DNA of 64,000 bases from Callaeas wilsoni (GCA_013398955.1 VWPU01012746.1:54556-118555), one strand, 5' to 3'. Shown: positions 45,674 through 57,257, counted from the stretch's first letter. Program-made: numbers and translations. Notes: generated by a model not told the origin, from the sequence alone.

Positions 45674-46748
45674 ATGGGACAAAACCCCTGAGCAAAAACA
45701 AAAAGAAAATGGGGGCAAAGAAAATGAGGAAATCAAATTTTCCTTTAAGAAGACTTCTACTGAAGACCCAGAAACCTGGAAGCTTTTTAAGGTAATTAGC
45801 TGAAAACGAGGTAGTTAATAATATCTACAGTGGAAGGAATCCTCATGTGATGATTTTACAGTTAATATTTAATAATGGTCCTAAAAATACCTGCCTGAGC
45901 ACAGTGGAAATTGTGGAGCCTCCAGGAGGTCGTTGGGCAAAAGTCCAAGGAGATATTTTTTATTTTCTGAGTTCTCAGAGGTGTGAGTTCCTCTCATCCC
46001 TTGCAGCTGTCATTCCTGCAGTGCCAGGACTTCTTTCCCACATTTTGCCTTTTTTAAAAGCTGTATTTAAAATTCACCTCGCACAGATCAAAAAATGTTC
46101 AAATATTGGTCTTTGCATCCTTGGAGAAGTTGAGGCCAATCCCAGCTGGCTCAGTCAACTCTTCATGGTCTTAAATTTGTTTTCTCTGGATCCAAAGATC
46201 TTCCACCTCATGATTCCTGAGTTTTCCAAGCAGGCTGAGATGCTTCCCCTGTGCAGAAGGAGATGGGAAGCACAGACATCACTCCATGAACTTCAAGGCT
46301 CCAACGATTCCCACAAAAAGGCGGAACATGGAGCACTCTGGAGAAGGAAAGAGCACATTTATCCACCTTGAAGGAAAAATGAAGCCCTGGTGGCTCCGTA
46401 GAGGCATCCTTTTCCTGGCAGTGCAATATTTCACAGGATTGCTGCCCTCCTCAACGTTTTCCATGTTATCAGCACATCCCTGTCACCAAAGGGAAACCCG
46501 AGCCCTGGGAAAGGCTGTGGAAGGATCCCATTTCCCAGTGGATGCTACTCCAATAACAGCAGGAAATCCTGCAGGATGCACAGCTCAGCCCTTGGCTTTG
46601 GTCAAGTCCAGACTCTCACCTCAGACCTGGGTTTTCCCTGGGATTTTCACCTCCTTGTTTTACCATCCCTTCCAGGTCCAGGAGGAGATGGTTGGTCCTG
46701 GGTGCTGTGGGAAGGAACAGTATCTGCAGGGCTGGGCAGGCAGGGATT
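45674..46748. other. Unique sequence, no gene seen
   Basis: About 1 kb. The 174-codon frame at 45847-46371 shows no recognisable domain. 'aggtaattagctg' and 'gtagttaataatatc' near 45790-45825 are isolated AT motifs. Confidence 0.4.
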
Positions 46749-46856
46749 TCTTTTTCTTTTTCTTTTTCTTTTTCTTTTTCTTTTTCTTTTTCTTTTTCTT
46801 TTTCTTTTTCTTTTTCTTTTTCCTTTTCTTTTTCTTTTTCTTTTTCTTTTTCTTTT
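46749..46856. repeat. (CTTTTT)n hexanucleotide array
   Basis: About 17-18 nearly perfect hexamers with one 'ttccttttc' variant near 46820. The minus strand is pure purine. Long Phe-rich or Lys/Arg-rich frames across it are artefacts. Confidence 0.97.
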
Positions 46857-47407
46857 TAATTTTATTTTTATTTTATAGGTTGTCAAGTAATTCTAATGTG
46901 ACAAAACTTTACCAGACAGCCATGGCTGAAATCCCTACGGGAATCAGAGCCATCCCAGGACCAAAGACAGGGATTTGCCTCCTTCCCAAGCTGCATCCTC
47001 TCATTTTCTCCTGCGAAGTTCAAGAGAATAGTGAGGATTTAGGACAATCACCCAGCTGTGTTGTAGGACATTCCCAGGGCTGAGTTCTCCCCCTGCTCTC
47101 CAGAATTCCATGTCTCGGTGCCATCCCCTCACTGCCTATTTTTATACACATTTCTCAGGGAGAAGACACTCCATAACATGGAGTCACCGGGAAAATCCTT
47201 CCCTTTCTTGGGACACTGGCCACAGAACTCCTGGAGAAAGGGATAAGAGGACAACTTAGAAAAATGGGGGGAAGTACAGAATGACAGATGAACCTGAAGC
47301 TCTGCTTCATCCCAGGGGTGGCATCAGCAGGGCACCACCCACAAGGCCCAGCCCAAACGGAGGTTTCCCACAGGGTTTGATGAAGCACGGTGGGAGACCA
47401 TCAAAAG
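46857..47407. other. Unique sequence, no gene seen
   Basis: It starts with a 'tttattttattttat' fringe of the array, then unrecognised unique DNA. Confidence 0.4.
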
Positions 47408-47492
47408 AATCCTGGAATGGTTTGGGTGGGAAGGGACCTTAAAGCCCATCTTGGGCAGGGACACCTTCCACTGGGCCAGGATGCTCAAGGGA
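47408..47492 (-). mobile_element. CR1 3' end with internal deletion
   Basis: 'gaatcctggaatggtttggg', 'gggaccttaaagcccatc', 'ttgggcagggacaccttcc', 'aggatgctcaaggg'. Compared with other copies, about 20 bp is missing between 'cccatc' and 'gggcaggg'. Confidence 0.92.
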
Positions 47493-47614
47493 AAGGGAGA
47501 AGGGATCATTCCAGGTCAGCTGGAAGGTCCTCAGGCCTTCCCAAAGAGACAACTGTTATGAGCACTCACATTGATCTCCCAAGGCCCCGCCATCCATTTT
47601 GGGCTCCACAGGAC
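47493..47614. other. Unique sequence
   Basis: Nothing recognised. Confidence 0.4.
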
Positions 47615-47800
47615 AGTTAATCTTCCTGAGGAATAAATACCCTCAATTACTGCAGAGGGAAAAGGAGCAGTGTATTTACTGGGAGGAAATCGAAAGTAAT
47701 TACTCTGGAAAAAGTTATGCTGAGGCCTGGAAGTGTAATGCATTACCTGTCATGGTTCTTCACGCAGCTGGCAAAGCCCATTCCATCATAATCCTCCCAG
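47615..47800. promoter_or_regulatory. Candidate conserved noncoding element
   Basis: Repeat-free, with 'cagttaatcttcctgagg', 'ctcaattactgcagagg', 'cgaaagtaattactctgg' and 'gtaatgcattacctgtcat' (an imperfect palindrome followed by CCTGTCA, a TALE-like motif). Composition resembles developmental enhancers. Unverified. Confidence 0.32.
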
Positions 47801-49159
47801 CAGCCCGGGAAAGGCTGGAGGAGCAGCACAGAGGGATAGAAGGATGCTGCTTGGGCAGGACTGGCTTTTCTGTACCTCAGTCACCCATCGTGTCCTGGCT
47901 CGCCTGGCAGGAGGATCGGTGCATTCTGCACATCCCTCCAGGCTGGCTTTTCACCCTCTCTCCATGTCCCTTTGTGCCAGACCTCTGCTTCCCAGGAATC
48001 CCCAGTCTCACAGCAGTCTCCTCTTCTTTCTCCTCCACCTTTCCCTCTGAACCCACCATCACCTCTTGTTTTCCTGCTGGGCCTTCCCTCTGTTCCCAGG
48101 CTTTTCCAGGAACACGAATATTTCTGCTGCAGAGGCTCTGATGTCACATCAGGTCAGGACACCCCTTTCCCATGCTGCTGGGAAGCTGAACCGCAAAATT
48201 CCATGGATAATCCAGCTCAGCAGATCAACTATTAACAGTCCTCCTAGTGCTCCTTCTCTTAGATGAGAATATTGAAGGTCTGGGGCAGCTCAGAAGTGCC
48301 CATCTCAAAACGCCCCCATTACTTGACTCCAGAGACCAGTGGCCCATCCCAGTGTCTCACTTGCCACAGAAGGTGTCTGACACCTGCCCTGCTTGGGCAC
48401 AGAAGTACCTGGAGCGGGGATTTGGGGAGCCAGGAGTGCTGCCCTCTCCTAGGTCATTCCTTCAGGGAACATTAGAAGATCCCTTAAAGCAACCTGAGCT
48501 CAAATTTCTCCCAAGGAAAAGCCCAAAGGAATATTTGTTTGCCGAATTTAGAATACATGGCAGAGTCATCTCAGCCTGTGAAGAGATAAGAAGTTCTAAG
48601 TAGCTGGACTGAACCTTGTTTATATTTATCTACCACTCCATGAGCAATTCCTGGCTGTGTGCGGTGCACTCAGGAGCGTCTCACTCACGGGGTGTCCCAG
48701 CTGGAATGTGGGGGGGCTTTAATGTGCCCAGTGTGTTCTCACAGAAAGAATTTCTATATTAAAAACCTTTCCATTTAATCCCATAGGCCCATCTTTGATA
48801 TTTATCCAAACTGGATCCTCTGACACCCCCACCACCCCCCTCTGCACCTCCCACCATCCCAATTATTTCTCTGCAGTGAGGAAAATTGGCCTTTCCTGTG
48901 TCTACAACATGATCTGCCCTTGCTGGCTTTGCATGTGGCCGTGTCCCTTGAGCCTGAGCTGCTGCTCTCCGTATTTGCTCTGAAAACAGCCAGTTAAGAC
49001 TCTTCCCGTGCTTTAGGAAGCTCTCAGCAAATTGTCCAAGGAAAATACTCTTTCCAGGAGTTGTGGCAACCTTTACACAGCTTTAAACTGCTTAAAACCA
49101 CTTGACGGTGCTGAGAAGTGGCAGTGCTGGTGTTCCAACACCCTCTGCCACCCCGTGAG
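47801..49159. other. Unique sequence, no gene seen
   Basis: About 1.35 kb. Pyrimidine-rich at 47960-48110. No transposon or domain recognised. Confidence 0.4.
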
Positions 49160-49292
49160 GGCCTTGAGGAGCTTCTGCTTCCAGCCAGGCACAGGGTGGG
49201 GCTGTTGGGGTGTCTGTGCAGGACCAGCAGCTGGACTGGGTCATCCCTGTGGGTCCCTTCCAGCGCAGGATATTCCAAGATTCTCTGAACAC
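49160..49292 (+). mobile_element. CR1 3' end, 'ggtgtctgtgcagg' subfamily
   Basis: 'gctgttggggtgtctgtgca', 'gcagctggactgggtcatcc', 'ctgtgggtcccttccagcg', 'gatattccaagattctctg'. This is the plus-strand counterpart of the copy at 33419. Confidence 0.9.
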
Positions 49293-49559
49293 CTCCTCGG
49301 TGTGAGTTGTGTTTTATGGTTGTGTTGCCACCCTAGGGTGGAATCCAGATACGATTCCACCAGGGACAGTGGAAAGGTCCTTTGGAGAGGTGTGAACTCT
49401 CAGTAAGTGTCCCAAACACACAATATTTGTGTGTGGTCTGTCCCCAGGGTCCTGGGATGCTCAGGGACAGTGATTCCCTGGCTGATTCCCCGTGCTGCCT
49501 GTTCCCTCTGTGCTGGGAACAGATCCATAAAAACAGCTGAAAGAAACCTTTCCAGCCCG
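49293..49559. other. Unique sequence, no gene seen
   Basis: Nothing recognised. Confidence 0.4.
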
Positions 49560-49930
49560 GTTCCACTTATCAGTTATCTCAGACAAGTCATTTGCAAATA
49601 AACGTGCTCCCCTTTCTCTTCAGGCCACCCGATAACCCTTGTAAGATAAAGTCCAGTGACCCCATTAATCACTCAGGATAACATTTGCAAATGAGGATTT
49701 CACACTTTCGCCTCCTTTACATCTGCTCAAATTTCTGCTTCAGAACTGGACTTTAAAATACTGGCAGAAAAAAATGAATTCCTTCCCTTGGCAGCCACTT
49801 TTCCACAAAGGAAAAGAAACCTCACAGGTAGAAAGATAAGAACAACCACCGTGATCACCTAGAAACATTTTCCCAGGGTGTTATCTGTGTTTATCCCTCT
49901 TCCAGTCTCCTATCTGTAGCAAAATTAGTT
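49560..49930. promoter_or_regulatory. GATA-motif cluster, candidate enhancer
   Basis: Six WGATAR-type sites occur in about 350 bp: TTATCA 49567-49572, TTATCT 49574-49579, AGATAA 49644-49649, AGATAA 49834-49839 (as AGATAAG), TTATCT 49881-49886 and CTATCT 49910-49915. Chance predicts less than one. Also present are two 'catttgcaaat' octamer-like motifs about 96 bp apart and 'aacaaccaccg', which contains a RUNX-like AACCAC. GATA plus RUNX motifs are typical of blood and endothelial enhancers. The function here is inference. Confidence 0.42.
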
Positions 49931-50052
49931 CTTTTAGGAGAAGGACAAAGGCTAAACTAAAAAATGGACAATCTCAGTGAACAAAAAACAGCTTTCGGAA
50001 AGGTGTTGTGGTGATGAATTTTCCCACATTTCCCTCAGCTCTTTCTCTCCAG
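49931..50052. other. Unique sequence
   Basis: Nothing recognised. Confidence 0.4.
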
Positions 50053-50162
50053 TATTCCTGGAACCGCCTGGGATAGTGGAAGGTGCCCCTGCCCATGGCA
50101 GGGAGTGGGACTGGATGAGCTTTAAGGTCCCTTCCAACCCAAACCATTCCATGATTCCATGA
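50053..50162 (+). mobile_element. CR1 3' end with intact tail
   Basis: 'cctgggatagtggaaggtgc', 'cctgcccatggcaggg', 'gagctttaaggtcccttcca', 'accattccatgattccatga'. It is about 110 bp long with two clean tail octamers. Confidence 0.95.
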
Positions 50163-50690
50163 AAAGCTCTTTCAGCCCTGTTGGCTGTGGTGTCACTGGA
50201 GTGACAGCAGCCTCACGTGTCCCTCAGCTGTCCCCTGAGGGCCACACGCCGCCCCGCTGCCTCTCAGAGGGGCTGAGAACCCCCAAGGCCCTGCCTTGGG
50301 AAGAGCTCCTGAGCAGGGGAGCAGCTCCCAAGGGGCACCAAGGGTTCCCCTCCAATCCACCTCCTCCTTCCCTGAATCCCCTGAGGTGCCCACATTCCCT
50401 GTTCTGCCTTTGGGCACTCTGCAGGAATGTAGGAGCCGGGTGCCACCGCCTCTTTCCTGAATTATTTCCTTGTTGCACCTCAAACAGTGACAATTATCCC
50501 GTCCAATAGTGGGACACAAACTCCTGCCATCCTTCCCTGCTCCAGCGACGTGGGATCAGCATCCATCAGCGCAGGGAGCAGGAGGCAGGTGCTGCTTTCC
50601 TCAGTTTTCTTTGTATAACATCTGCTGACATCCTGTCTTGCGGTGATTTTATGACAATACTGCATTCCCCATCGCCTGCTTGATCTCTAG
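50163..50690. other. Unique sequence, no gene seen
   Basis: GC-moderate, unrecognised. Confidence 0.4.
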
Positions 50691-51280
50691 TGTGCCTTTA
50701 AATTGAAAAGGGGGGAGAGAAGCCGAGAGAACTCTTCAGAGCGGCCAGCTTGACCTTGTAACTAGAATGTTTACATTCTTTTCTCTCCCGATCTGACAAC
50801 TTTTGTTGGTTAGAAGAGTTTCGCTCTCCAGCTTCTTCAGCTTTCAGCCGCGAAGGGACTGTGATCTGCCTCAGCGGCTTCTGTTCCTTGTTTGACTGTT
50901 TTTGGCTTGCTTTTCATCCCAGCCCAGCGCCCATCTCCAGACCTGCTCGGCGGGACCCTCCAAGGGGGCTCGTCGGACCCTGCCTGGCCCGGCCCAGCTC
51001 AGGACTGCAGGTGTTACCTACAGAAAGAACTCTAAAATCCATAGTCCTCTTTTAGGGGACAGGGGAGGGGGTTTCGATATCCATTTTTGCCCCGTGGCAG
51101 TGGGGAACTCTGTTTGTTAAATAAATAGGTTTTTTCACTTTCATTCGAAAAATTATTTTCCCGAACCCGTGGGGGAGGTGCTGCCGGGGCCTGCTTGCCT
51201 GGCAGGCAGGAGAGAGAGAGAGAGAGAGAGACGCCCCTTTTGGGGTGTTTCTCCTGGATTTGTGTCCAAACCGGCACACA
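50691..51280 (+). mobile_element. Candidate solo LTR of an endogenous retrovirus
   Basis: It opens TGTGCCTTTAAATTG and can be closed at 'ccggcacaca', giving TGTG...CACA ends. A TTTAAA (TATA-like) lies near the start, and 'tgttaaataaataggttttt' (polyA signal, about 51114-51133) is followed by 'cccgaacccgtgggggagg', a pattern I associate with songbird ERV LTR ends. A (GA)n run lies at 51208-51230. No internal viral sequence follows, so it would be a solo LTR. Exact ends and family are unconfirmed. Confidence 0.52.
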
Positions 51281-52536
51281 TCCTCTGTCCCATTGTGACA
51301 GCATTTTCTGGGAAACCAGATCCCTGGAGAGTTCTCTGCTGGCATCTGGGGTCTTTCTATCCATCCCTCTGTAGATCTAAGCAGGGAAAATATTCCTTCC
51401 CTGTGGAGATGCTCAGACTCCTGGGCAGCTCTGCTGGTCTGTAGCCATAACACACAGCTCCCAAATTCCCCTTGGTCACGAGGGGATCCTGAATTCAAAC
51501 CGTACCAGCTCAGCAGAACTCGCAGCTCCTTAACTTGTGTCACTTGTAGAACATGGATTATTTTCAGGGAGTTGTCTAAAGAATGAACTCCCGGGCTGTT
51601 GTGTGCGGAACTGCAGATCTCTGGAATTCTGCTCCTGCTTCCAGGTTCACAGGCAAGGTCAGCTCCTGGCCAAGGTGAAAACTGGAGCTGGGCATGCATC
51701 GGTGCAGGGGAAGGGCTGGCTTCATCCACCCAACCAAAATTCAAATTAACTGCCAACCCTCATGTGGAAATTATGCCTCCTGCTGCTCTCAGGCCAAGAT
51801 TAATGCCTGTCAGAGGAAGGAGCCTTTGGAAAACTCAGCTTCTTCATGTGACTCTCCAAAGTGGGACTTCCACTCCCACTCAGGCGCTTGCAGAGCCCCC
51901 TTTGCCCATGGGAGACCCTCCCTGGGGGCCACCCAAGCCCTGCCTTGGAGAGGCTGGAGAGGCACAGGGGAGAGGAAATTTGTCCTTTGAACCTCTCTGG
52001 GCTGGGGTTTTCCCCCTGCTCCGATGCCTGTCCCAAAGCCAGGGAACACAGCCAGCACCCTCATCCCGCAGATCCGAAGCCAAGCCCGGCTGCTCCGTTG
52101 TTTAATGGCTCCCTCAGCGATGAAGTGGGATCCTGCCTGGATGTCCAAGCACACCACCCCCCACATTTCCAGGGAGAAGGAATTATTCCCCAGCCTGCAA
52201 GCTGAGACTTGATAAATCAGATTAACCTGTCCCAGCCGTGATGGATCGGTCCTCCTGCTCCGGTACAACGCTCCAGGGCAGGACTGGAATTTAGATGTCC
52301 CCAGAGCCACCTCTTGGCCCGGGACAGCCACAGTCCTGCTGTGTGCAGTGGCTGAAAGGGGCTGCCACAGGCTGGGGACCTGGCTGGGCAGGTCCCCAAC
52401 AGGTGGAAAAGGCAGGGCTGAAGCCAAGCCAGCAGAACCGAATGTGTCACCTTCGGATGAGATTTCCCTGGAAGTGCCCAAAGAACAACGGGACACAGCT
52501 CTCCATGGTATGGTTTATTGGGGATGGGGTTATTTC
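51281..52536. other. Unique sequence, no gene seen
   Basis: About 1.25 kb. Minus-strand frames of ~230 codons at 51052-51756 and 51810-52496 show no recognisable domain and overlap other open frames. Confidence 0.4.
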
Positions 52537-52539
52537 ATC

Positions 52540-52600
52540 AAAGGTTGGACTTGATGATCTTGGAGGTCTTTTCCAACCTCAATGAATCTGTGATTCTGCA
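52540..52600 (+). mobile_element. CR1-type 3' tail (short)
   Basis: 'ggttggacttgatgatcttg', 'gaggtcttttccaacctc', 'aatgaatctgtgattctgc'. Only the last ~60 bp is present; well preserved. Confidence 0.87.
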
Positions 52601-53244
52601 AGCCCGGGACAGCAGTGATGGCGTGAGTGCTAGAAGGGATGGGAAGGGAGGAATGGAGCCCTTTTCTAGGATTCTGCCCCTCAGGGTGCTCTTATCTCCC
52701 TGCTACTCCAAGAGTTTTCCCCGGAGGAACATCAATAGCAGAATTTTGACTTAGATTTGATCCAGATACCACTAATCCCTGACTCCTCAGCCCACACCCA
52801 CCTTTCACACAACACTGGAAGTCTTTGATCCGGGGCCTGGAGGCACCTGGAGGGCTCTGGAGTTCATAGGTTTGTGTTCAGAGGCAGCTTTAGGACTTCT
52901 CATGGCCATTAATTCCTCGGGGCTTCTGCTAAGAAGAGCAAAATGGATCCAGTTACCACTTTTAATGAGCTGGAGCTTATCAGAGGAGCTGTGACAACAC
53001 AGAGTCCAGCAGCTCCAGCTGCTCTGAGCTTCGTGGGCTTTATCTCTCCCCAAACACCTCTGTGGGATTTGGGCAAATAAAGCTGCCTCGCTGAGCATCC
53101 CTAGAACACCAAAATCCAAATCCCAGCAGGTCTTGGAGGAACAGCGGATGTGTGCAATAATTCACCTGCTCCCAAATGCTCTCCCCCTCTGCCCCCGGTG
53201 TCTGCAAAGGAAGGGAGGGAGGGAGGAAGGAGATGAACACGTTT
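52601..53244. other. Unique sequence, no gene seen
   Basis: Nothing recognised. Confidence 0.4.
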
Positions 53245-53480
53245 CCAACTGCCCAATAATGGTTCTCAGCCTAATTAAAACAGATCAGCAGGTTTAATGG
53301 ACACGGCGCAGAGGCTGGTTGTCTTCCCAATATTACCAGGCATTAATCAGCAGAGAAGGATTTTGAAATAAGTTCGCAGTGAGCAACTGGAAGTGAAGTG
53401 ATGCCATACCTGCATTAGGAAAGCTGATTTATCCCAAAGATAAATATGGACAGGGTTGTGGTTGGGCTAAGGCGGTGGCA
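53245..53480. promoter_or_regulatory. Candidate conserved noncoding element
   Basis: Repeat-free, with 'gcctaattaaaacagatc', 'caggtttaatggacacgg', 'caggcattaatcagcag', 'ctgatttatcccaaagataaa' and CpGs in 'cacggcgcag'. The mix of homeodomain-like and GATA-like motifs suggests enhancer character. Unverified. Confidence 0.32.
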
Positions 53481-53505
53481 GCTCCTCTGGATTTCCAAGC
53501 TCAGA

Positions 53506-53600
53506 ATTATGGAATGGTTTGGGTAGGAAGGGACCTAAAAAATCATCTCATTCCACCCCCTCCCATAGGCAGAGATGCCCTGAATTCCAGTATCCCACAG
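53506..53600 (-). mobile_element. CR1 3' end
   Basis: 'cagaattatggaatggtttg', 'gtaggaagggacctaaaaaa', 'cattccaccccctcccatag'. It is truncated after the 'gcagagatgcc' region. Confidence 0.9.
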
Positions 53601-53611
53601 GATGGATGGTG

Positions 53612-53613
<2 letters not shown>

Positions 53614-53648
<35 letters not shown>

Positions 53649-53649
53649 T
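53614..53649. repeat. (GATT)n microsatellite
   Basis: Eight to nine GATT units close to the truncated end of the preceding CR1. Confidence 0.97.
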
Positions 53650-55734
53650 AGTTGTGCTCAGGCTGTGGATTCCTTTCCCTGACCAAGTCTGAGCAGGTCA
53701 GGAGGGATGAAGGGAGGGATTGAAGGAGGGATGCTCCTTCCCCAGGAGTGATGAGAGCTCCCATCTACTGAAATTCCTGGAAATCAGGAAGTCATTCCAG
53801 TGGCTATGAGCCCACGGATTGCAGGGAGCTCTCCTACAAATTACTGGGCTCAGGGAGAGGTTGGGGGAGCTCACAGATAAATTAAATATGAACATTTGTC
53901 TTCTGAGAGCTGTTTGTTTGCTTGTTTTCTTTTAGAATAGAAGTGAGTCTCAGGATGGTGCAGACGAGACCAACAGCTCCCTGGATCAGCAGAACCAAGG
54001 AAGAGACGATCCTAAAAAAGTCAGGAAGTGTCTTTAAGGGACATGTTTTTCAGGGTCAGCCTCCCAATCCTTCCGAAGGCTGAATTTCAACAGAATCCCT
54101 GTCCTCCACTCCTTGGCAGACTCATCCAGCTGCTTTTTCCCAGCTCCACAATTTTTGTGCTGCTTTGATACCAAACTCCCACATCAAGAAGTGTGGAATT
54201 GGGGGTTGGATCTGCCCTTGCCCGTTATTTCCCCTCCATAGAGTTGCAGATTTACAACATTTTAACAGCTTGCCCTTGTTTCCCGTAAATGTTTCTTCAG
54301 TAAATTGAAGCAATTACTGCTGTAGGTGATCAATAGTGCAGCCAGTGCAGGGGTTCAGGAGCTGTGACAGGGATTGGGACTGGCAGCATGGAGTTTATTG
54401 GTGCTGGAATACATCACGGGATAGTCTGTGGAACAAGCAGCCCTTCCCCGAAAAGCACTGAAATGCAAAATGTAGGATTAATTCCCCCTGGGATGAGTTT
54501 AGGGCTTTACCTGGGTGGAAAGAAGAATTTCTCCACTATTTGGTGTTCCAAACACAAAGGAAAATGCAAATGGATTTCATTAGCGTGTAAATATATGAGT
54601 TGGAATTGTCACCCCAAGGTCTGAAGGTTGTCCCCGGGTGCAGAAGGCTCAGAATCCCAAAATTCCAAGAGACGGGGATGGCAGCAAACCCAAAATAAGC
54701 CCACAGAGATGTGGGTTCCAATCCAGCACCAGCTCCTGGCAAATCAAAATGCACAGGGAAGATCCAGACGGGTGTAATGACACAACAAAACATTTGTCTG
54801 CTCCCAAATTTCCGGCTCATGGAGAGAGTTTTCCATCACAAGGCGAGTGTGGGTCCCCCAGGAAAGCTCCTCTGGCTCATTCTTCATGGCAGCTTCTGCA
54901 ATGACCTCTGGATATTTGTTCCTGGGGAATTTCCAGAAATATTGAAAAGTGACGAATTGAAAAGCACCTGAAACTCTGTCAGGCTTCTTTTGGATTTTGC
55001 ATTTAATTGAATTTTATCCTGGATTGTCCCAAAGTGTCACTGAGAGATGATGTGTCTTTTATAGCTCCTGGGAAGTGTTTTCTTCCTGGAGCAGCAGCTC
55101 TGTGTGGACACTTCATTAAAACTCCCTGTGCTTCCTGATCCACGGGCTCTTCCACGGGGGATGGCAGCACTGGTGCCACAGCCCATCCCAGCTCCAGGTC
55201 TGCTGCCACTTTAAAATGAGATAGGAATTTTATCCCACCCCAAGGCAATGCTCTGAGGGAGAAATGTGAGATTTTTGTGTCCTCTGAGGGACCAGAGTGA
55301 CAGTTGGGGACTGTCCCCCTGTGCTGCAGAGGGTGAGCGACCAGGAGGTTCCTTTGCCTTTCCAGCCCCTTTTCCCTTTCCTGGATGTCCTGTGCAAGGT
55401 CAACAGCTGCACACCAGGAGAGGAATAAAAGAATCCTTTCTTGTTCTGTTCTCGCCTGTTCCACATCCATTCCTATTTGGGGCTGATTTTATTCCAAAGC
55501 TGTGTCCCCGTTACTCTGCTGGGCTGTTGGTCCTTCCTCCACTGCATAATAGGAGATAGCCATGAAAGAAATTCCTTTTTCTTCCCAAGGACAGCAGCAT
55601 CATTCTGCAGCCCTCCCTGTGACCCAGCACAGCCCACAGGGAGCGGTACTGGAGCACATCCCAGCCAAGGGGCAAGCTCTGGATAGGGGCCAGAGGGATC
55701 AGAGGGATCTCACAGCAGTTTCCAGCTTCCTCCC
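53650..55734. other. Unique sequence, no gene seen
   Basis: About 2 kb. At 53932-54040, 'tcttttagaatagaagtgag' resembles a 3' splice site, followed by ~95 bp in mixed frames; this is too weak to call an exon. No transposon recognised. Confidence 0.38.
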
Positions 55735-56036
55735 AAGGGCAGCTCCGATCTCTGCTCCCTAGGACAGGGACAGCACCCAGGGAACGGCTGGAGCTGGGCC
55801 AGGGCAGGCTCAGGCTGGAGATCAGGAAAGGTTCTTCCCCCAGAGGGTGCTGGGCACTGCCCAGGCTCCCCAGGGAATGGGCACGGCCCTGAGGCTGCCA
55901 GAGCTCCAGGAGCGTTTGGACAGCGCTGCCAGGGATGCCCAGGGTGGGATTGTTGGGGTGTCTGTGCAGGGCCAGGGGCTGGACTGGGTGGTTCTGGTGG
56001 GTCCCTTCCCACTTAGGATATTCCATGATTCTGTGA
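55735..56036 (+). mobile_element. CR1 LINE, ~300 bp, 'ggtgtctgtgcagg' subfamily
   Basis: 'ctggagatcaggaaaggttc', 'ccccagagggtgctgggca', 'ctccccagggaatgggcac', 'gagctccaggagcgtttgg', 'gttggggtgtctgtgcaggg', 'gtcccttcccacttaggata', 'ttccatgattctgtgag'. A long, well-preserved copy of its subfamily. Confidence 0.95.
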
Positions 56037-56057
56037 GAGGAGGGCTGCAAAATGATG

Positions 56058-56480
56058 AAATGGCTGGAGCAGCTCTTCTGCAAAGACTGAGAGAACTGAG
56101 AGAGCCTGGAGAAGGCTCAGGGGAGGCCTTGTTGTGGCCTTTCAGCACTTGGAGGGGGCTTATAAAATAGAGAGGAGTGAGTTTTTACTGGGGCAGAGAG
56201 CAACAGGACAAGGAGCAATAATGTTAAATTCAAAGAGGAGTAATTTAGAATAAATATTGGGACGGAATCGTTCCCTGGGAGGGTGGGGAGGCCCTGGCAC
56301 AGGGTGCTCAGAGAAGCTGTGGCTGCCCCTGGATCCCTGGAAGTGTCCAAGGCCAGGCTGGACAGGGCTTGGAGCAGCCTGGGACAGTGGAAGGTGTCCT
56401 TGACCGTGGAAGGGAGGGAGACTGGATGAGCTTTAATGACCCTTCCAACGCAAACCAATCTGGAATTCTGTGATTCCACA
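56058..56480 (+). mobile_element. CR1 LINE, ~420 bp 3' segment
   Basis: 'ggctggagcagctcttctgc', 'gagcctggagaaggctcag', 'ggacggaatcgttccctggg', 'gaagctgtggctgccc', 'ccttccaacgcaaaccaatc', 'ctgtgattcc'. It lies head-to-tail just 20 bp after the previous CR1 but belongs to the other subfamily. Confidence 0.94.
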
Positions 56481-57239
56481 AGGACAAATCCCTGGGGGGA
56501 TGTGGAGGGCACAGAGTGGGGCAGGGGTGTGGTGGAAGCCCAGCACAGTGAGCAGCCTCTGCCAACAGGAATTGTTCCTTGGCTGCGGAGGAATGGGATC
56601 ACAGCCACGCTCCCAGCCGGGCTGCTGCCAAAACATCATTCCCAAAACGGGCCCCTGGGCTCCAGAGGTACAAAACTGCTGTGGTTGTTCTGGAGAGCTG
56701 AGACAGGAGCTGGCAGAGCTCTGGGAGCTGCTGCCAGGGAGCAGTGGCTGCACAGGGCCCTGGGCCCTGGTCCCAGGTCATGGCAGCTCCGCTAAGGCAG
56801 CGCTGGGCTGCCAGGCCGGGGACTCCCCTGAGCGGGGACAGCAGAGCCACAGCGGTGACACACAGCTGGCACCACGCAAACGGCGTGCAGCACCCGGGGT
56901 GGCCCTGGGCCTGCTCGTCCCCTCTGGAGGTGTGCTGAAGCGATTTGGGGAGCAGCAGGGAGCTGGAGGGCTGGAGGTGACACAGACAGGCAGGTCCTGG
57001 CAGGGAAGGAGCGGCCCAGGACTCAGCAAACGCTCCTGAGAGGACCCGGCTTTGGAGCTGGTCCTACAAGCAAAGGGACAGCAGTTGGAAAGGGGAAATT
57101 CCTCAGCTGGAATCCTGTTCTGTGCCTTCCCTGACATCCTTTGTCCTTTCCTAGGGCACAGCTCCAGGTCTCAGCTCTCCAGCGATGAGAAAGGAGATGC
57201 TGGTGCAAACTGGGACACCCCAAACCCCCAGTGGGAGTG
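56481..57239. other. GC-rich unique sequence, no gene seen
   Basis: 56760-56900 is locally GC- and CpG-rich. No coding domain or CpG-island-sized stretch recognised. Confidence 0.4.
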
Positions 57240-57257
57240 GCAGCCACATGGAGCCAG

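Noticed and set aside
46286..47083. 265-codon + frame with a long poly-Phe segment
   Set aside because: It is carried by the CTTTTT array. The flanking parts have no recognisable domain.
51052..52496. Two minus-strand frames of about 230 codons
   Set aside because: The first partly overlaps a candidate LTR in antisense. Both overlap open frames on the other strand and neither resembles a known protein.
53932..54040. Possible internal exon after a splice-acceptor-like 'cttttagaatag'
   Set aside because: The putative exon has no consistent open frame with a clear donor and no recognisable protein.
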